Below are positions 11,131 to 22,349 of a stretch of 64,000 bases of DNA, piece by piece. This stretch comes from Acanthaster planci (taxonomy: Eukaryota > Echinodermata > Asteroidea > Valvatida > Acanthasteridae): the NCBI RefSeq assembly GCF_001949145.1, contig NW_019091365.1, forward strand, positions 1,121,449 to 1,185,448, read 5' to 3'. The translations under genes and the position numbers were made by a program. How positions within the stretch are numbered: position 1 is the first letter of the stretch; each line of letters opens with the position of its first letter. The notes under the pieces are model-generated. The model had not been told where the DNA came from and did no database searches. It worked only from the letters and a program-made list of their open reading frames with translations.

Positions 11131-14100
11131 ATCTCCCCGGCGCAAACCCATCTTTGAAATACATGTAGTTGCACATGTTAACATCAACATGGAATGCGAG
11201 TCTGGTGCCTATGATCTGGGTAGGGTATGTGGAGCTCAGGTGCCTCGGGCTTACGAAAACTTAATCTGGCCCTGGGTGGAGGTTTAATGACTTGCACACC
11301 CACACGTGGGTTCGAAACGCACCAAGGTGAGTTGGTTAAGTGCTTTCTCGCAGACTACAGGCTCCAGGAAAGTGCGAACCTAGCGTGCCTACAAACTGTA
11401 TAAGGCCTGAGTAAGTACAAATGAAACCTTGTATTAGATAGACTTCAATCATACATGCCCCTATTTTTCGTATTCATTTTTTAATGTAAAACATTCAGGG
11501 GAATCCGCAGTTAAAATGTCCCCGTTCAGCCTTCGGATTTCCTGATAGTAAAATCCTCATCAATTTTCAGTTTCCTTTCATGTCCCACAAGGGGTAATAC
11601 CAAATATAATAACAAAAATTCAAAACTTTCCCTGTGTGAGCCCGTCCTTAGAAGCGAAACCCCAGTAACCTGTGGGCCAGATTCCCCCCAGTCCGTCAAA
11701 ATTGTTGAAACCTTTCCATCAAGGCACCTTCTTTGGAAATCGAGCCTGAGGGGACGAATTTGTTCCGGTTGTTGAAATCAGACTCCTAATGTCACGAAAA
11801 GGTTGCAGTATGAGAGAGCCTGAGGGAAAGGACTACGTGAGACACGTGCAATAATGATGCATCATATTAGTCTTTTGACTTTTGCCTGTCGGTATGCCAG
11901 CGTTCTGCCCGTAAGAACTTCGCCGACACAGTTTGAGCCATTGAAAGGTGGTATTTGGCCGTTCATCTTTCAAGACTTCGCTTAAAGTTTTTTTTTTATA
12001 TGATTGCGAATCCAAGTCCGTTCAAATTAAAAAGATGCGTGAAGATAATTTGTGTAAGGTTAATTTCTTTCATTTGTAGCCTCTATGAACCAGTAAATGG
12101 TAATGCACAGTGTCGACGACTTCTGACATTCGTGTACGACCTTTTTTTAATAAGGGTTCCATTTCGTAACCGCTACCAAGTTCAGGTTGGTTTACCAAGA
12201 TAAACCTGTGCATCGGCCATCATGCTGTTACTGTTATTGCGTCTCCAAGCCTTTGACAGGAGCCGTGTTGGATAAAATGCGGCATTGATGAGATTCAAGG
12301 GCACATCTGTTATCTTGCAAGGCCCCCCTCCACCACCACCTTCAACCTCATAGCCTGATGAATTGTCTGTTTACAGACACGCCACGAATATATTTGCACA
12401 GTTCAAGGTTATCTAGGTTAATTGCTTACAGTTAACCGCTCGCTGTAAGTTATACATGTATCGCCAACATGGCAGATATAAACAATACCCTTAGCGGTTC
12501 ATGACGTGGCCATATCACAATATCGGCCATTCCGTGCAAGGAAATTTGTGCGTTGAATTTCAAGGTCATTTTTTCCCTCGGGAAAGGATTATGTCGGGCA
12601 CTTCTTTTGTGAAGGCCGTGATGTTGGAAAACAACCAGCATTAACAGATAGTAAGACCCGTTATGTTTTATTTGCCAACTTGTTGGTTACTTCACATTGT
12701 ACCCCAATTGGAGGTTGTGTAATAGCGTCAGTCTGCTAACATACACGTTGCTCTTCCTATACCAGATCCTTGCAAAGTCCAAATTTCGGTGACAGAGAGT
12801 CACTTCCATTGAAGAAACAATGTGAAATTAGTCTGTTATATCCAAGGAATTACTCTTATTTTGTGTTCAGCTGAGCATAAAGCTAAAGCATGTTTTGGCA
12901 GTCGTGTTTTTAAGACCATCCTGTAATGGTCTCCATACGTAAGCGACAGGGGGCGCTTTGTTCTTAGCAACGACTTTGCTCGTTTCACCGCCCTGACAGC
13001 CTGCTGGCTTCAGGATCCCTGACTTTTTTTCCAGAGCTCAAGGTGGATGCAGTTTATTTAAATTTTACCGGGGTTCAACCTTTTGTGTGGGCGTAAAACG
13101 TGCACACTGAGTCACTGTGCTTTCAGTGTTTCACAGTGTCTTTACTTCCATGACAATTTTTTGAGAAAGGGTGACGACAGCGAGGACGAGCGAAAGCAAT
13201 GAACGGGATGCATCCACTCGACAGGACATGGCATTCTGCTGAGCCCATGCATGGTCCAATAAACCTAAATGCGCTCTTTCATTCTATTATAAACTTTTAT
13301 TTTCAACCGAAAACGCGCAAACTAGTGTTGTTGGGCCTGGACGTTGCAATTTGACACAGCGTACAATCAACCTTCCTTGAGCATTCCTTTTCATTTCTTC
13401 GTTTCCTTTATAGCAATTTGTACATTTTTGTTATTTAGAATACTCGAACAACCGGAAAAGGTGGCCTTGTCTGCGCAAAGTCAGAGTCACTTCAAGGTCA
13501 GTAAACGTTGGAACTTCGTCACACAAGGTTCGGTACCAAATAAATCTAACCTCATTATCTTTAATCTCGTGTTAAATGACCCTAATTATTATCGATTTAA
13601 TTCATGGCACGTGAGAGTACCCTGCAATACGGATCTGAGAGATCAACCGTGGAGCAAAGAATAGTGTACATGTATGGCAGGGCACCGTGAGATATAACAA
13701 CGTGTATTATAATTATTGTATCGTCAATCCGAACAATGGAATGTTGTCACGAAAGATCATTTGGGATTTGCTGTGCGTGCATATCTAGCCATTGTATGTC
13801 CTTTAACCCTTTATATAATGACGGCTGAGAACTACACACCCCATTGTCACCGTTTCCCAATACAGGGCTTAGTATATATCAGTTTCACCCCGAGCGATAG
13901 CCGCATTATCCAAACTACAATTTCTTCACAAAAGTTGACCACTTCGGTATTATTTTCCCTTTCTTGGAGAAATAATTGTTGAAAGTTTCCCCAGTATCTT
14001 GGACAAGAATGGCACCTCGGTAACAAAACCTTCGACATTGTTCGAGAGGAAAATGCACGATAACAGAAGGCCGGGTTTTGGTGGTAAAGGTTAAAGGAAA

Positions 14101-16028
14101 AAAAAGCAAACAAAGAGAGATTTCGGTTTAATAGTGTAGCCTCTGCACCCAGCTTGTACTTCAACGCGTTGCATAAATTCGATGTAGAGTTCCATAACCT
14201 TGTAAAAGCAAAGTTTAAAGGCATATCTGATATCGAGGAGTGTTCTCAGATACAGTGATTAATGCTTTTAAGAAATACAAAGCGTCTATCAGGGTGAATC
14301 AATTTATTACGTTTCCACGCATCGTACATGTGGACTCGTGTTTCATGTTTCTTTTACTTGTTTAATCTTAAAGTTGATTTATCTTTCGCTTGTGTTAACT
14401 TTCACGCTTGTTGAGTGTTTAAATATGTTACCTTTACTCCTGTATCGATGCTTTTTACTGAGGTCGCTTTTCTGTTCATCAGTCAAAACGCCAATCAGTG
14501 TTTCAGTCAAGTAAATACAAAGTGCAAGTTATTCGTTACCGTTATGCTATCCAGGAAAAGCTTGCCTCTTATAATCAGCTGCTGATTATTTTCGATACCA
14601 AGTAAAAAGCCGTATGTTGGATGGCTGCTGTAGCTGTTTTTTATACTTAGTTCTAAGGCTGTGTTTAAGGGTGTTTAAGAACGAGAACAAGAGTCATTGT
14701 CATTAATCATGCAGGTCAGGTTCAGTTCATATTTAACAAACATGTTGCCTGGTTTTATTTGTAAATGTGTAGATACAAAGTGAATTTATTGCAGGAGCGA
14801 GGTTGCGCTTTAATTTGCTCTAGCTGTATTCATCCTATAAATCAGTGGGTAGAAAATTGTTGCATCGAACTTGACACATTTGTGCAGATAGGTCACGAGA
14901 CAACGGCAACCTTGGGGGTCAAGGGTCACCTGGAGTTGAAAGGCAGGTTTCCTTTCCAAACAGTAGAAATATTTGTGCACGCACCATCAGAAATCTTCGT
15001 CGGACGGAGTGTAAGTCAAGAACTTGACTGTGAGTTATAAAAGGCAGGTGGATTTTTGTGTGGGATTTCCGAACGTCAGTATCGTTTCTTAAGTGCTAGT
15101 ATGTGTATTAATATTTTGTTTTGAGGGAAGATAAAATGTTTCTAATAATTTGAAGAATTCAGTCTCCCTTGGTGATTAGAAATAGCCTTTATGCCCCGAA
15201 GAAATATCACTATAAACTTTTTCCAGTTCTCAAATAAATCCACGGGGAAGCTTGGCATACCCTATGTCATTTTATACAGAGATACTCAGTGGTAGATTTT
15301 TGTGTATAAAGTGCTTTGCCCTTGTTCACAGTGGCGTATCCGGCAAGTGAGTGAAAGACGCCTGTTTTAAAAAAAGTCAGAAGTTCCCGGTAAAAGGCGA
15401 AAAAGTGTGTTCAATCCCAGAACTCCTTGTAATCAACAGCCTGTGAAGAAAAATAAAGAGCTCAACCTTTACGGAAAAGGCCTAGATGATCACTGCTGTA
15501 CTACTGTGATGCAAAATTTTTTGTGCGCATAACGTGCGAAAAATAAGCCTAGATGATGTTGCGAATTATTTCCCATTGCGATGTTTCCAGGGATGGAAGA
15601 AGAATCTTGACGAAATTCATTGGATGTTTTTCTGCGTACCTATTCTATAGCTGGCCTTCACGGCTACCTCAACCTTTTCATTTGATTAAATTCTTTTCAA
15701 CAGTGTACCTACTCCCACCCCCGCTTTGTGACAATGGGACAGCAGTTTCTGGCCTACTATTTATCTGTTGAGAGAACTTAACCTAGCCTTCTACATATTG
15801 CACCCTTCCACCAACTTCAGAGTGAATGAACTTAAGCCATCTCCATTTTAGTGTTTTATATTCCGGGGGGGGGAGATTCTCAGGATCTTGAGAAAACTCG
15901 GTAGCCCTTATCGGCTAAAGTAACCCTTCCTATGCCTGGATGTACTTGGTTTTGACGGAGCGGCGGGTTTTTAGGGGTGCACGATGGATAGACCAACCAC
16001 TATTCTCTGTCCTCGGCGCTGACTCTGA
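11131..16028. other. Intergenic upstream of the first P450
   Basis: Nearly 5 kb with no convincing exon. Open frames reach about 125 codons and have no recognisable domain. A homopolymer G tract lies at 15865-15874. Distal regulatory DNA for the P450 could lie here, but I see no specific motif cluster before 16029. Confidence 0.45.
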
Positions 16029-16186
16029 TAGCGTGCGTTTTGGGCGACTTCACACGAAAGACGGGAAAATGACAATAGTGTGGTCTGTGAACGTAGCACG
16101 CGAGCGCGACAATAGATGTAATACTCGTGTTCCCGTTATGCACATAGCGTGCCGTTCTCGAAAGGCTTATCACGGCATATTGCGTG
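16029..16186 (+). promoter_or_regulatory. Cluster of four XRE/DRE motifs (AhR-ARNT type)
   Basis: Strict TNGCGTG matches lie at 16029-16035 (+), 16097-16103 (-, read as CACGCGA), 16145-16151 (+) and 16180-16186 (+). TNGCGTG is the core site of the aryl hydrocarbon receptor/ARNT dimer, the established inducer of vertebrate CYP1 genes. With equal base frequencies about 0.08 matches would be expected in 158 bp on two strands. They sit about 85-245 bp upstream of the TATA box of a CYP1-like gene. Occupancy by AhR is inferred. Confidence 0.75.
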
Positions 16187-16195
16187 TGTGAATCT

Positions 16196-16278
16196 CCAAT
16201 GAATTCGGAGGTCAAAGTACTCAGGGAGCTGCGCTGTGGAAAATGCGGTGATCGGCCTGAAGAGTAAAAAGTATATAA
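16196..16278 (+). promoter_or_regulatory. Core promoter: CCAAT box and TATA box
   Basis: CCAAT is at 16196-16200 and TATATAA at 16272-16278. Transcription would be expected to begin about 16300-16310, giving a 5' leader of roughly 90-100 nt before the ATG at 16399. Between the two boxes, AGGTCAAAGT at 16209-16218 contains a nuclear-receptor half-site and resembles an HNF4-type element, though the second half is poor. Confidence 0.7.
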
Positions 16279-16398
16279 GGCAGTCGACCGTGCCAATTCA
16301 TGTCACAGATGACTTTGAGAGGACTTGTGAATCACATCTCTCAAAACAAAAGATCGGTTTGAACTTGAAGTTTTTGAGTTTTCAACACTTATCCAACC

Positions 16399-18021
16399 AT
16401 GTTGATTGCAACTAGTCAGGCCGTAATGGCACACCTTATGCCGCAGGTGCCGTCAACCATTACCTGGGCAACTCTTGTTCTTACCATCATCCTCACCATC
16501 CTCATTCTAGAGGAGATAAGACGCACAGTAAGAGGATCCACAGAAAATGTGTCTTCCAAGAAGGGAAAGGCACTTCCTGGTCCCTGGGGCCTACCCTTGC
16601 TAGGCAATATCCTGCAGTTGGGGGCAGCACCTCACATCACCCTCAAAGAAATGGCCCATAAATACGGGGACGTCTTCAAGATCTGCATTGGTAGCCGTCC
16701 CGTGGTGGTAGTGAATGGCTATGAGGCTGTCCGGCAAGCTCTGGTCAAGCAGTCCGTCGACTTTGCAGGCAGGCCTGACTTGTCCTCATCCAGGCTCCTG
16801 AACGATATCTTCGGTCGCACGATTACATTTTCCACTCACGGCGAGGGCTGGAAAATGCACCGAAAGATCATCGCGTCGACCCTCCGTCATTTCACATCGG
16901 GGAGTCAGCTGAGCTCGGTGGGAGCCAGGATCAGCAAAGAAGCTAAGGAGTTGATTGAGGAGTGGACAGCCCGACGAGACCAGAACAACAACACTGACAA
17001 GGCAGTCAAAAGCCAGCATCACCCCTTCAGTATTCTGAAATTGTCCGTAAGCAATGTCATGTACTCGTACATTTTCGGCAAGCGGCATACCCTTGACGAC
17101 CAGAAACTGTTGGATTTTTTGGACATGAGTGATGCTTTTTCTGAAGCCATTGGCACAGGCAACCCCGCTGACTTCATGCCATGGCTGCGGTTCTTCTCCA
17201 GTAGAATCCACGACAACGTTGAGCGGATGATGCACATTTTCAAAGACTGGTTCGGCAAGGACATCACTGATCACCTCACCAGGTATGAAGCTGGGTCGGA
17301 GGCCAACATTCTGGACTATCTCATTACCGTTTATCGGAGAACAGACCCTGAGAAAATGGAACACTTTGGCCTGACTGAAGAGATTATCACCAACGGAGTG
17401 CATGATATGTTTGGGGCGGGCTTTGAAACCATGTCTGCTGCTCTACAGTGGGCTATCACGTTGATGATCATCCACCCTGACGTTCAGCGTGAACTACAGA
17501 CCGAAATTGATACCGTCATCGGGCGTGATCGCTTCCCAAACACGTCCGATCGTGGACAGTTACCCTTGACAGAATCCTGTCTCTTGGAAGTTTTCCGTTA
17601 CTCCTCGGTCATACCGATGACCATCCCACACAGCACAACTAAAGATACTGAACTAAATGGGTACTTCATTCCTAAGGACACTGTGGTATTCATCAACCTT
17701 CACTCAATGCACTATGACGAAACCACGTGGGAAAATCCAGAGGAGTTTCGCCCTCGTCGCTTTCTTAACAAAGACGGTCTCAGCTTGGATCCTGCCAAGA
17801 CCATCGGCGTCATGCCATTCGGCGCCGGTAAGCGCCGATGCATCGGCTCAGAACTTGCCAGGTTGGAATTCTTCTTGTACTTCACTACCTTGATGCAACA
17901 ATGTACCTTCGACGCTGCGGACGGAGAAACGCCCAAGATGGAACACACGCCTGGGCTTGTGCAAAAGCCCTTGCCGTTTAGCATGACCATTCGCAAACGG
18001 GACAAGGACCTGGCATCCTGA
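16399..18021 (+). CDS. CYP1-like cytochrome P450, complete, single coding exon
   Basis: A 540-aa microsomal P450 monooxygenase, expected to insert one oxygen atom into hydrophobic substrates using electrons from P450 reductase at the ER membrane. A hydrophobic anchor lies at residues 20-38 and the proline hinge LPGPWGLP at 59-66. The I-helix motif AGFET is at 340-344, the K-helix EVFR at 397-400, FRPRRF at 450-455 and the heme loop FGAGKRRCIG at 474-483 with the iron-ligand Cys481. ALVKQSVDFAGRPDL and the IPHSTTKDTELNGYFIPK segment (409-426) closely resemble vertebrate CYP1 proteins. CYP1-like is therefore preferred over other clan 2 families, although the subfamily cannot be set by eye. The coding region is uninterrupted and of normal length. 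The ATG is the first in frame after the predicted transcription start and has CCAACC before it. Confidence 0.97.
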   Translation: MLIATSQAVMAHLMPQVPSTITWATLVLTIILTILILEEIRRTVRGSTENVSSKKGKALPGPWGLPLLGNILQLGAAPHITLKEMAHKYGDVFKICIGSRPVVVVNGYEAVRQALVKQSVDFAGRPDLSSSRLLNDIFGRTITFSTHGEGWKMHRKIIASTLRHFTSGSQLSSVGARISKEAKELIEEWTARRDQNNNTDKAVKSQHHPFSILKLSVSNVMYSYIFGKRHTLDDQKLLDFLDMSDAFSEAIGTGNPADFMPWLRFFSSRIHDNVERMMHIFKDWFGKDITDHLTRYEAGSEANILDYLITVYRRTDPEKMEHFGLTEEIITNGVHDMFGAGFETMSAALQWAITLMIIHPDVQRELQTEIDTVIGRDRFPNTSDRGQLPLTESCLLEVFRYSSVIPMTIPHSTTKDTELNGYFIPKDTVVFINLHSMHYDETTWENPEEFRPRRFLNKDGLSLDPAKTIGVMPFGAGKRRCIGSELARLEFFLYFTTLMQQCTFDAADGETPKMEHTPGLVQKPLPFSMTIRKRDKDLAS

Positions 18022-18135
18022 AGAACTCACAGAAACTCATGAGGTTTGAACAGTAACTGCCTGTTATATCCCACTTTTGAGGAATACTTTAAAAAATCGA
18101 TGAGAAGCAGTTAGTCAGAACTTAAAAGAACGGAT

Positions 18136-18470
18136 AATAAAACGAGTTCAGAATTTGTGAAAGCATTTTGGATGGTTTATATACGTTCTTTTAAGAACCA
18201 CACCTCGTCCAAAAGAGATTGATTCCATGGTGTACCCGCAAACCCATTTCTCATGTTTCATCCACCATGCAAAGCTTAAAATCTTACTTATTTATATACG
18301 TTATTTGCGTTACCATTAGAATTGATTAATCTTTGGATGATTCGAATGTGTGAATTATTGGCGTGCTGCAGATACTGGCCTTCTGCACCACCATGCCCTG
18401 TCATAAAACATTGATTTCGGCATGCACTCTGTAATCATTGCGTCTTTCGAGCAGTGATTTCATTAATAAA
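18136..18470 (+). other. Candidate poly(A) signals of the first P450
   Basis: AATAAA occurs at 18136-18141, 115 nt after the stop codon, and again at 18465-18470. Either could end the P450 transcript. The first would give a very short 3' UTR and the second one of about 450-470 nt. Confidence 0.5.
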
Positions 18471-20130
18471 AAAGCGCAATGTGAGTAAGTTACAGCAGTG
18501 GTGTATTTCTTAACAAGACTGTGTTCGCAGATCATTGTTGAAGTTGGATTCCAACTGTCTTTGGTAGCTTTCAGTACCAATAATGAATTTGACTCGTTAT
18601 CTAAGACAAAATCTCAATTGCTCATTTACAAATTTCTTGCCGCTGAATTCCCAAGTTACTCAAGGAGGAAGTCGTGAATCCTTACTTCACTCACCATGAT
18701 GACTCAGTAATGAGTCGTATTAAAAGGAAATGAGTTGAATGATAATGAGTATGAATTACCTTGCCGTTTCTGTAGTACGAATCAAATTCTAAGAAACTTA
18801 ATGGATCGACGGGTTAAGTGATGTATTAAAAGTGTTCACTATCTGTAGTGTAGTAGGAGACCACTTGGAGTGTTTTTTCCAAGTCCTGAATGACAAACGG
18901 AATTTACAAAAAGCCAGCCAAGGTAACTGAGAAATTTACTATAAAAAGTAACATTCTGTATTGGAAAGGGCGTTTGGATTTGTTACGTTGGTGTGTGTTC
19001 ATGCTGACTTTTTATCACTGCCGGAATTTCTGTTTCTACGGCGAAACGTTGTCTATTGTATTTAAATTACACAATTCCCCGCCCCTTAAATTATTAGCAT
19101 TTACGCAAAATGTACATTGTTGTCATGATATGGAAACATAACTTAACTTCTGCATGTTTTAATGTTTCCAAAGAAAATGTTTTGAAAGTTCTACATACAA
19201 ATTGTCGTAAATACATTTTAGTTCACCTAACGCGCGAAACAAGCTTTAAATATTGTTAAGTAAAAAGTGGACAGAGTTTAGAAATTCATCAATTAATTAG
19301 AAATTTTTAGCGTGTTTCTGTATTTTTATGATGTTGCTCCTTAGCTGAAGCAAACTTTACTAAATGTAAATTTTGGTCATGATTTCACAAAATTATATTC
19401 GCAGTTTTTATATTTTGAACAGTGATAATTTAAGTTTCAAGTCGTTAGTAGTCTAACTTGTATTAAAAGTTGTATTAAAAAGTTACCGTTATTGTGTAAA
19501 TATTCCAGTACTTGCACCTGTAAATCTGTTATAGTAATTTCATAAATAAATCGATATCCGGTATCCTCCGGAACTTGATTTTCTTCGGCCAGAAAAATTA
19601 TCTTAAGAATCAATCTTGGTTGTTAGTGTTTTAGCTTTCCTTTCCTCTCTCCACCCCACTCCGTTTCTCGTTGGGCAGCTTCTGTATATCCTGTAGATTC
19701 CAATTTCGTTGGGCCGACAAGCAGAAAATATTACTGAGCAATTAATATTTTCTGCTTTATTATCAGAAATCTGCCAGGAACCAGCCACAACCAAACACAC
19801 TGCCGTAAATTTGGGCTAGTAACCAGTCTTTGCTAAGCAATTTTGTAGTTTCTGTCCTGAAATTTCCCTCGATTGTCGAACAGCTTGGTCCAGCTGTGCA
19901 GCGACTTTATTGTGTTACCAGTTTAAAAACGTCCGTTCGCTTGCGTTGGAATTTCATAGTACAGCATCTCTGATTGGTTATGATGCAATATGGTTCGCAC
20001 AATATTACTCTGCGGGAAAATATTGAAAAGAGAGGAGCTGAAAACATGTGACAGCCCAGAACATTGTCAACCATTACGCTCAGTCAGTCGAAAACAAACT
20101 TCTTGGCTGTGCTCTCAAGTTGTCTCGGAC
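18471..20130. other. AT-rich intergenic DNA
   Basis: Strongly AT-rich, especially 18880-19560, with no open frame of note and no nameable repeat. Confidence 0.45.
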
Positions 20131-20368
20131 TTATAAAAAGATTTTGCCATGCAGGACCGTACGTTATTGTGACTTAACTTTCCTATCTTAATACCTGACA
20201 AAATTTTTGTTTAATTTATTATCTTTGAGAACCCAGCTTTGAAAAAGGAGGCTCTTAAAAAGATTGTGCCATGCAGGACGTCATTGTAACTAAACTTTCC
20301 TATCTTAATACCTGACAAAGGTTTGTTTAATTTATTATCTTTGAGAACCCGGCTTTGAAAAAAGAGGC
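20131..20368 (+). repeat. Tandem duplication, unit about 120 bp x2
   Basis: Copy 1 (20131-20252) and copy 2 (20253-20368) run in parallel: AAAAAGATTTTGCCATGCAG against AAAAAGATTGTGCCATGCAG, then a shared TTTCCTATCTTAATACCTGA, then a shared TTTAATTTATTATCTTTGAG. Differences are a few substitutions and small indels, so the duplication is fairly young. No gene is attached. Confidence 0.9.
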
Positions 20369-20750
20369 CCCGGAACCCTTGGAACTCTCAACCTTCAGCG
20401 ACGCGATTATCAGACGTGGCTGCCCATTAGCAGTTAGACAAGACGCACTTTTGTGCGAACTCGTGTACTCCATCCATATTATTGGTTTTAATTTTTTTCC
20501 CAGGCCCGGTATACACGCATGTGTGTAGTGTTTGCTTGGACCTCACCAGTCACGCGAACCTAGCCAAATTGGGGTACCGGGAATACGACGACTGGTGGGT
20601 GTCGCTTCTTCACCGACGATATGGCGAAAAGCGAGCCGTTGGAGCGATTAGTGTTAACTCAAACTCGTCGGGACAGCACTCTGATTTCCCGATAATTTTT
20701 CGTTTGAGAAAATTAAGTGCTTTGGCATACAACATTATTTCAACAACATT

Positions 20751-21545
20751 TCAAAATATAAATTCACTCTTGTTGGTGTGCCTTGGAACAGCCCTTTCCA
20801 AGTATTCAGACTTCAGTCGAGCAATCGATGGATATTGAACAAAGGAAGTAGAATAACGCTGTGGAGAGACTTGTCCAATCCTATGTGACTGTCTTAAAAC
20901 ATGAACTTCCAGGACATCACCGTGCAGCACATGAGGATGCGCTTCATAAAACAGCCGTCCGTATGAAATATGCGTACTCGTAGTTGAGATAGGTGGAGGG
21001 GTGGTCGATTTACCTGTACCGACGTCTGTTTGAGGGGAAGGTCGGATTGTCTTGCCCTCGCCGCAGCGCCATTTCGTGCTATTGAACGGTTGCACGATTG
21101 CGGAAGTACCGTTTGCTGCACCCCTGTTGGCTCTGTGGAGCGAAACCAGCTTTCGTGTTATCGCTTTTGTCTGCTTCTCACGCAAACCCAAAACTAGGGC
21201 CATTGTAATCGGGCCTTTATCGAAGTCCCTTTTGAAAAAAAAACACTGATAAAATTTTGTACCTGTTTTATGGGCACAGTCAATATCGCGTGCGACGCGA
21301 AGGTCCTTCGATATTTCTTTTAAGTGAACCGAACGTATTGAGAGAAAAGCAATAAAAGAAACAAAGGAAAAACACAATTTTGTCATTATCGCAGGTGGGG
21401 GGCTTCGTAGCGGTGGGAAAGATTTGGCCGCCCGTACAGGATGAAGTGGTGCTGTGCAAGGCCAGTTCAAACCTGTGCACTTTCCCTCGTTTGTCTTGGG
21501 GTAACTTTTTATAGGTGCAAACCTGTCACACCTTGACCATGACAA
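20751..21545 (-). CDS. Unrecognised open reading frame, 264 codons
   Basis: This is the longest open frame in the window that does not lie on a P450. I recognise no family. An internal Met at residue 54 begins MTKLCFSFVSFIAFLSIR, which looks like a signal peptide. From there the product would be 211 aa, with a Thr/Pro/Ser-rich stretch near residues 175-190 of the full frame. The frame ends against AT-rich DNA. The locally higher GC lowers stop-codon frequency, so chance is a serious alternative. I see no splice partners and no homology by eye. Confidence 0.2.
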   Translation of the reverse strand: MSWSRCDRFAPIKSYPKTNEGKCTGLNWPCTAPLHPVRAAKSFPPLRSPPPAIMTKLCFSFVSFIAFLSIRSVHLKEISKDLRVARDIDCAHKTGTKFYQCFFFKRDFDKGPITMALVLGLREKQTKAITRKLVSLHRANRGAANGTSAIVQPFNSTKWRCGEGKTIRPSPQTDVGTGKSTTPPPISTTSTHISYGRLFYEAHPHVLHGDVLEVHVLRQSHRIGQVSPQRYSTSFVQYPSIARLKSEYLERAVPRHTNKSEFIF

Positions 21546-22349
21546 TGTAAGTGATGGCAGGAAGGAATTGGATTAAATAACTGCATTTTTTCTTTTTAAT
21601 TTTTTTTTATGTTGTTTTATAATGGCTGTATGGTTCCACGGAGTGGAATTAAATAAAATGCTAAATTTACTTGCTCTTCATTACCCGATCCGTATTGTTG
21701 GTACAAAAATAATCGAATTTTTCCCTTTTCCCTCATTCTTCAATCAGATTCAATAATAAAGCTCTGACCAAGCGAAACGCAGCTCAACAAATCATCTCAA
21801 ACAAATTTTTCACAAATCAAAGCACTAAAACCTATTCAACTTCAGACACCTGAGGCATCGAACCCATTGATACACCAAACTGCATGGAGAAAAAAGAATG
21901 GAAAATCTTGTACATGACTCTCAGAGATTAATATTGCAAAAAAAAACAAACAAACAAACACCCCAACAAACAAACCAACCATTGTTCGTCATTTCCTAGC
22001 CCCAGACTGTGACCAGTCTGCTGGACCACCTCCGTAGCATTAGCACCACACGGCGACCCCCTCCTCTTCAAAAAAGTATGGACTTTGTGAAAAGCTTCAT
22101 ATGAGCCCCATTTTTCTTGTAAGGCTTCATTCACCTGATCTGGTCATTAATAATTCATAATTTTAGCGATTTTCCGACTATTTCTGTCCGTGAAATTTTG
22201 TCTCTATTTTGTCTGTAGTTATTCTTTCACTACTTGTAAATTGAATCATTCTCGATTGTCGAACGGGAGATAAACACAATAGATGACCAGATCATATGAT
22301 CGAGTGAAGCCTTATAAGAAAAATGGGGCGCATAGAAAGGTTTTTCACA
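21546..22349. other. Intergenic, low-complexity patch
   Basis: An AAAC/CAAA-type simple repeat lies at 21941-21980. No exon is supported. Confidence 0.4.

Noticed and set aside
16786-17403. 205-codon minus-strand frame across the first P450
   Set aside because: It lies wholly antisense to a conserved P450 coding exon and has no domain. Such shadow frames are common on GC-richer coding DNA.
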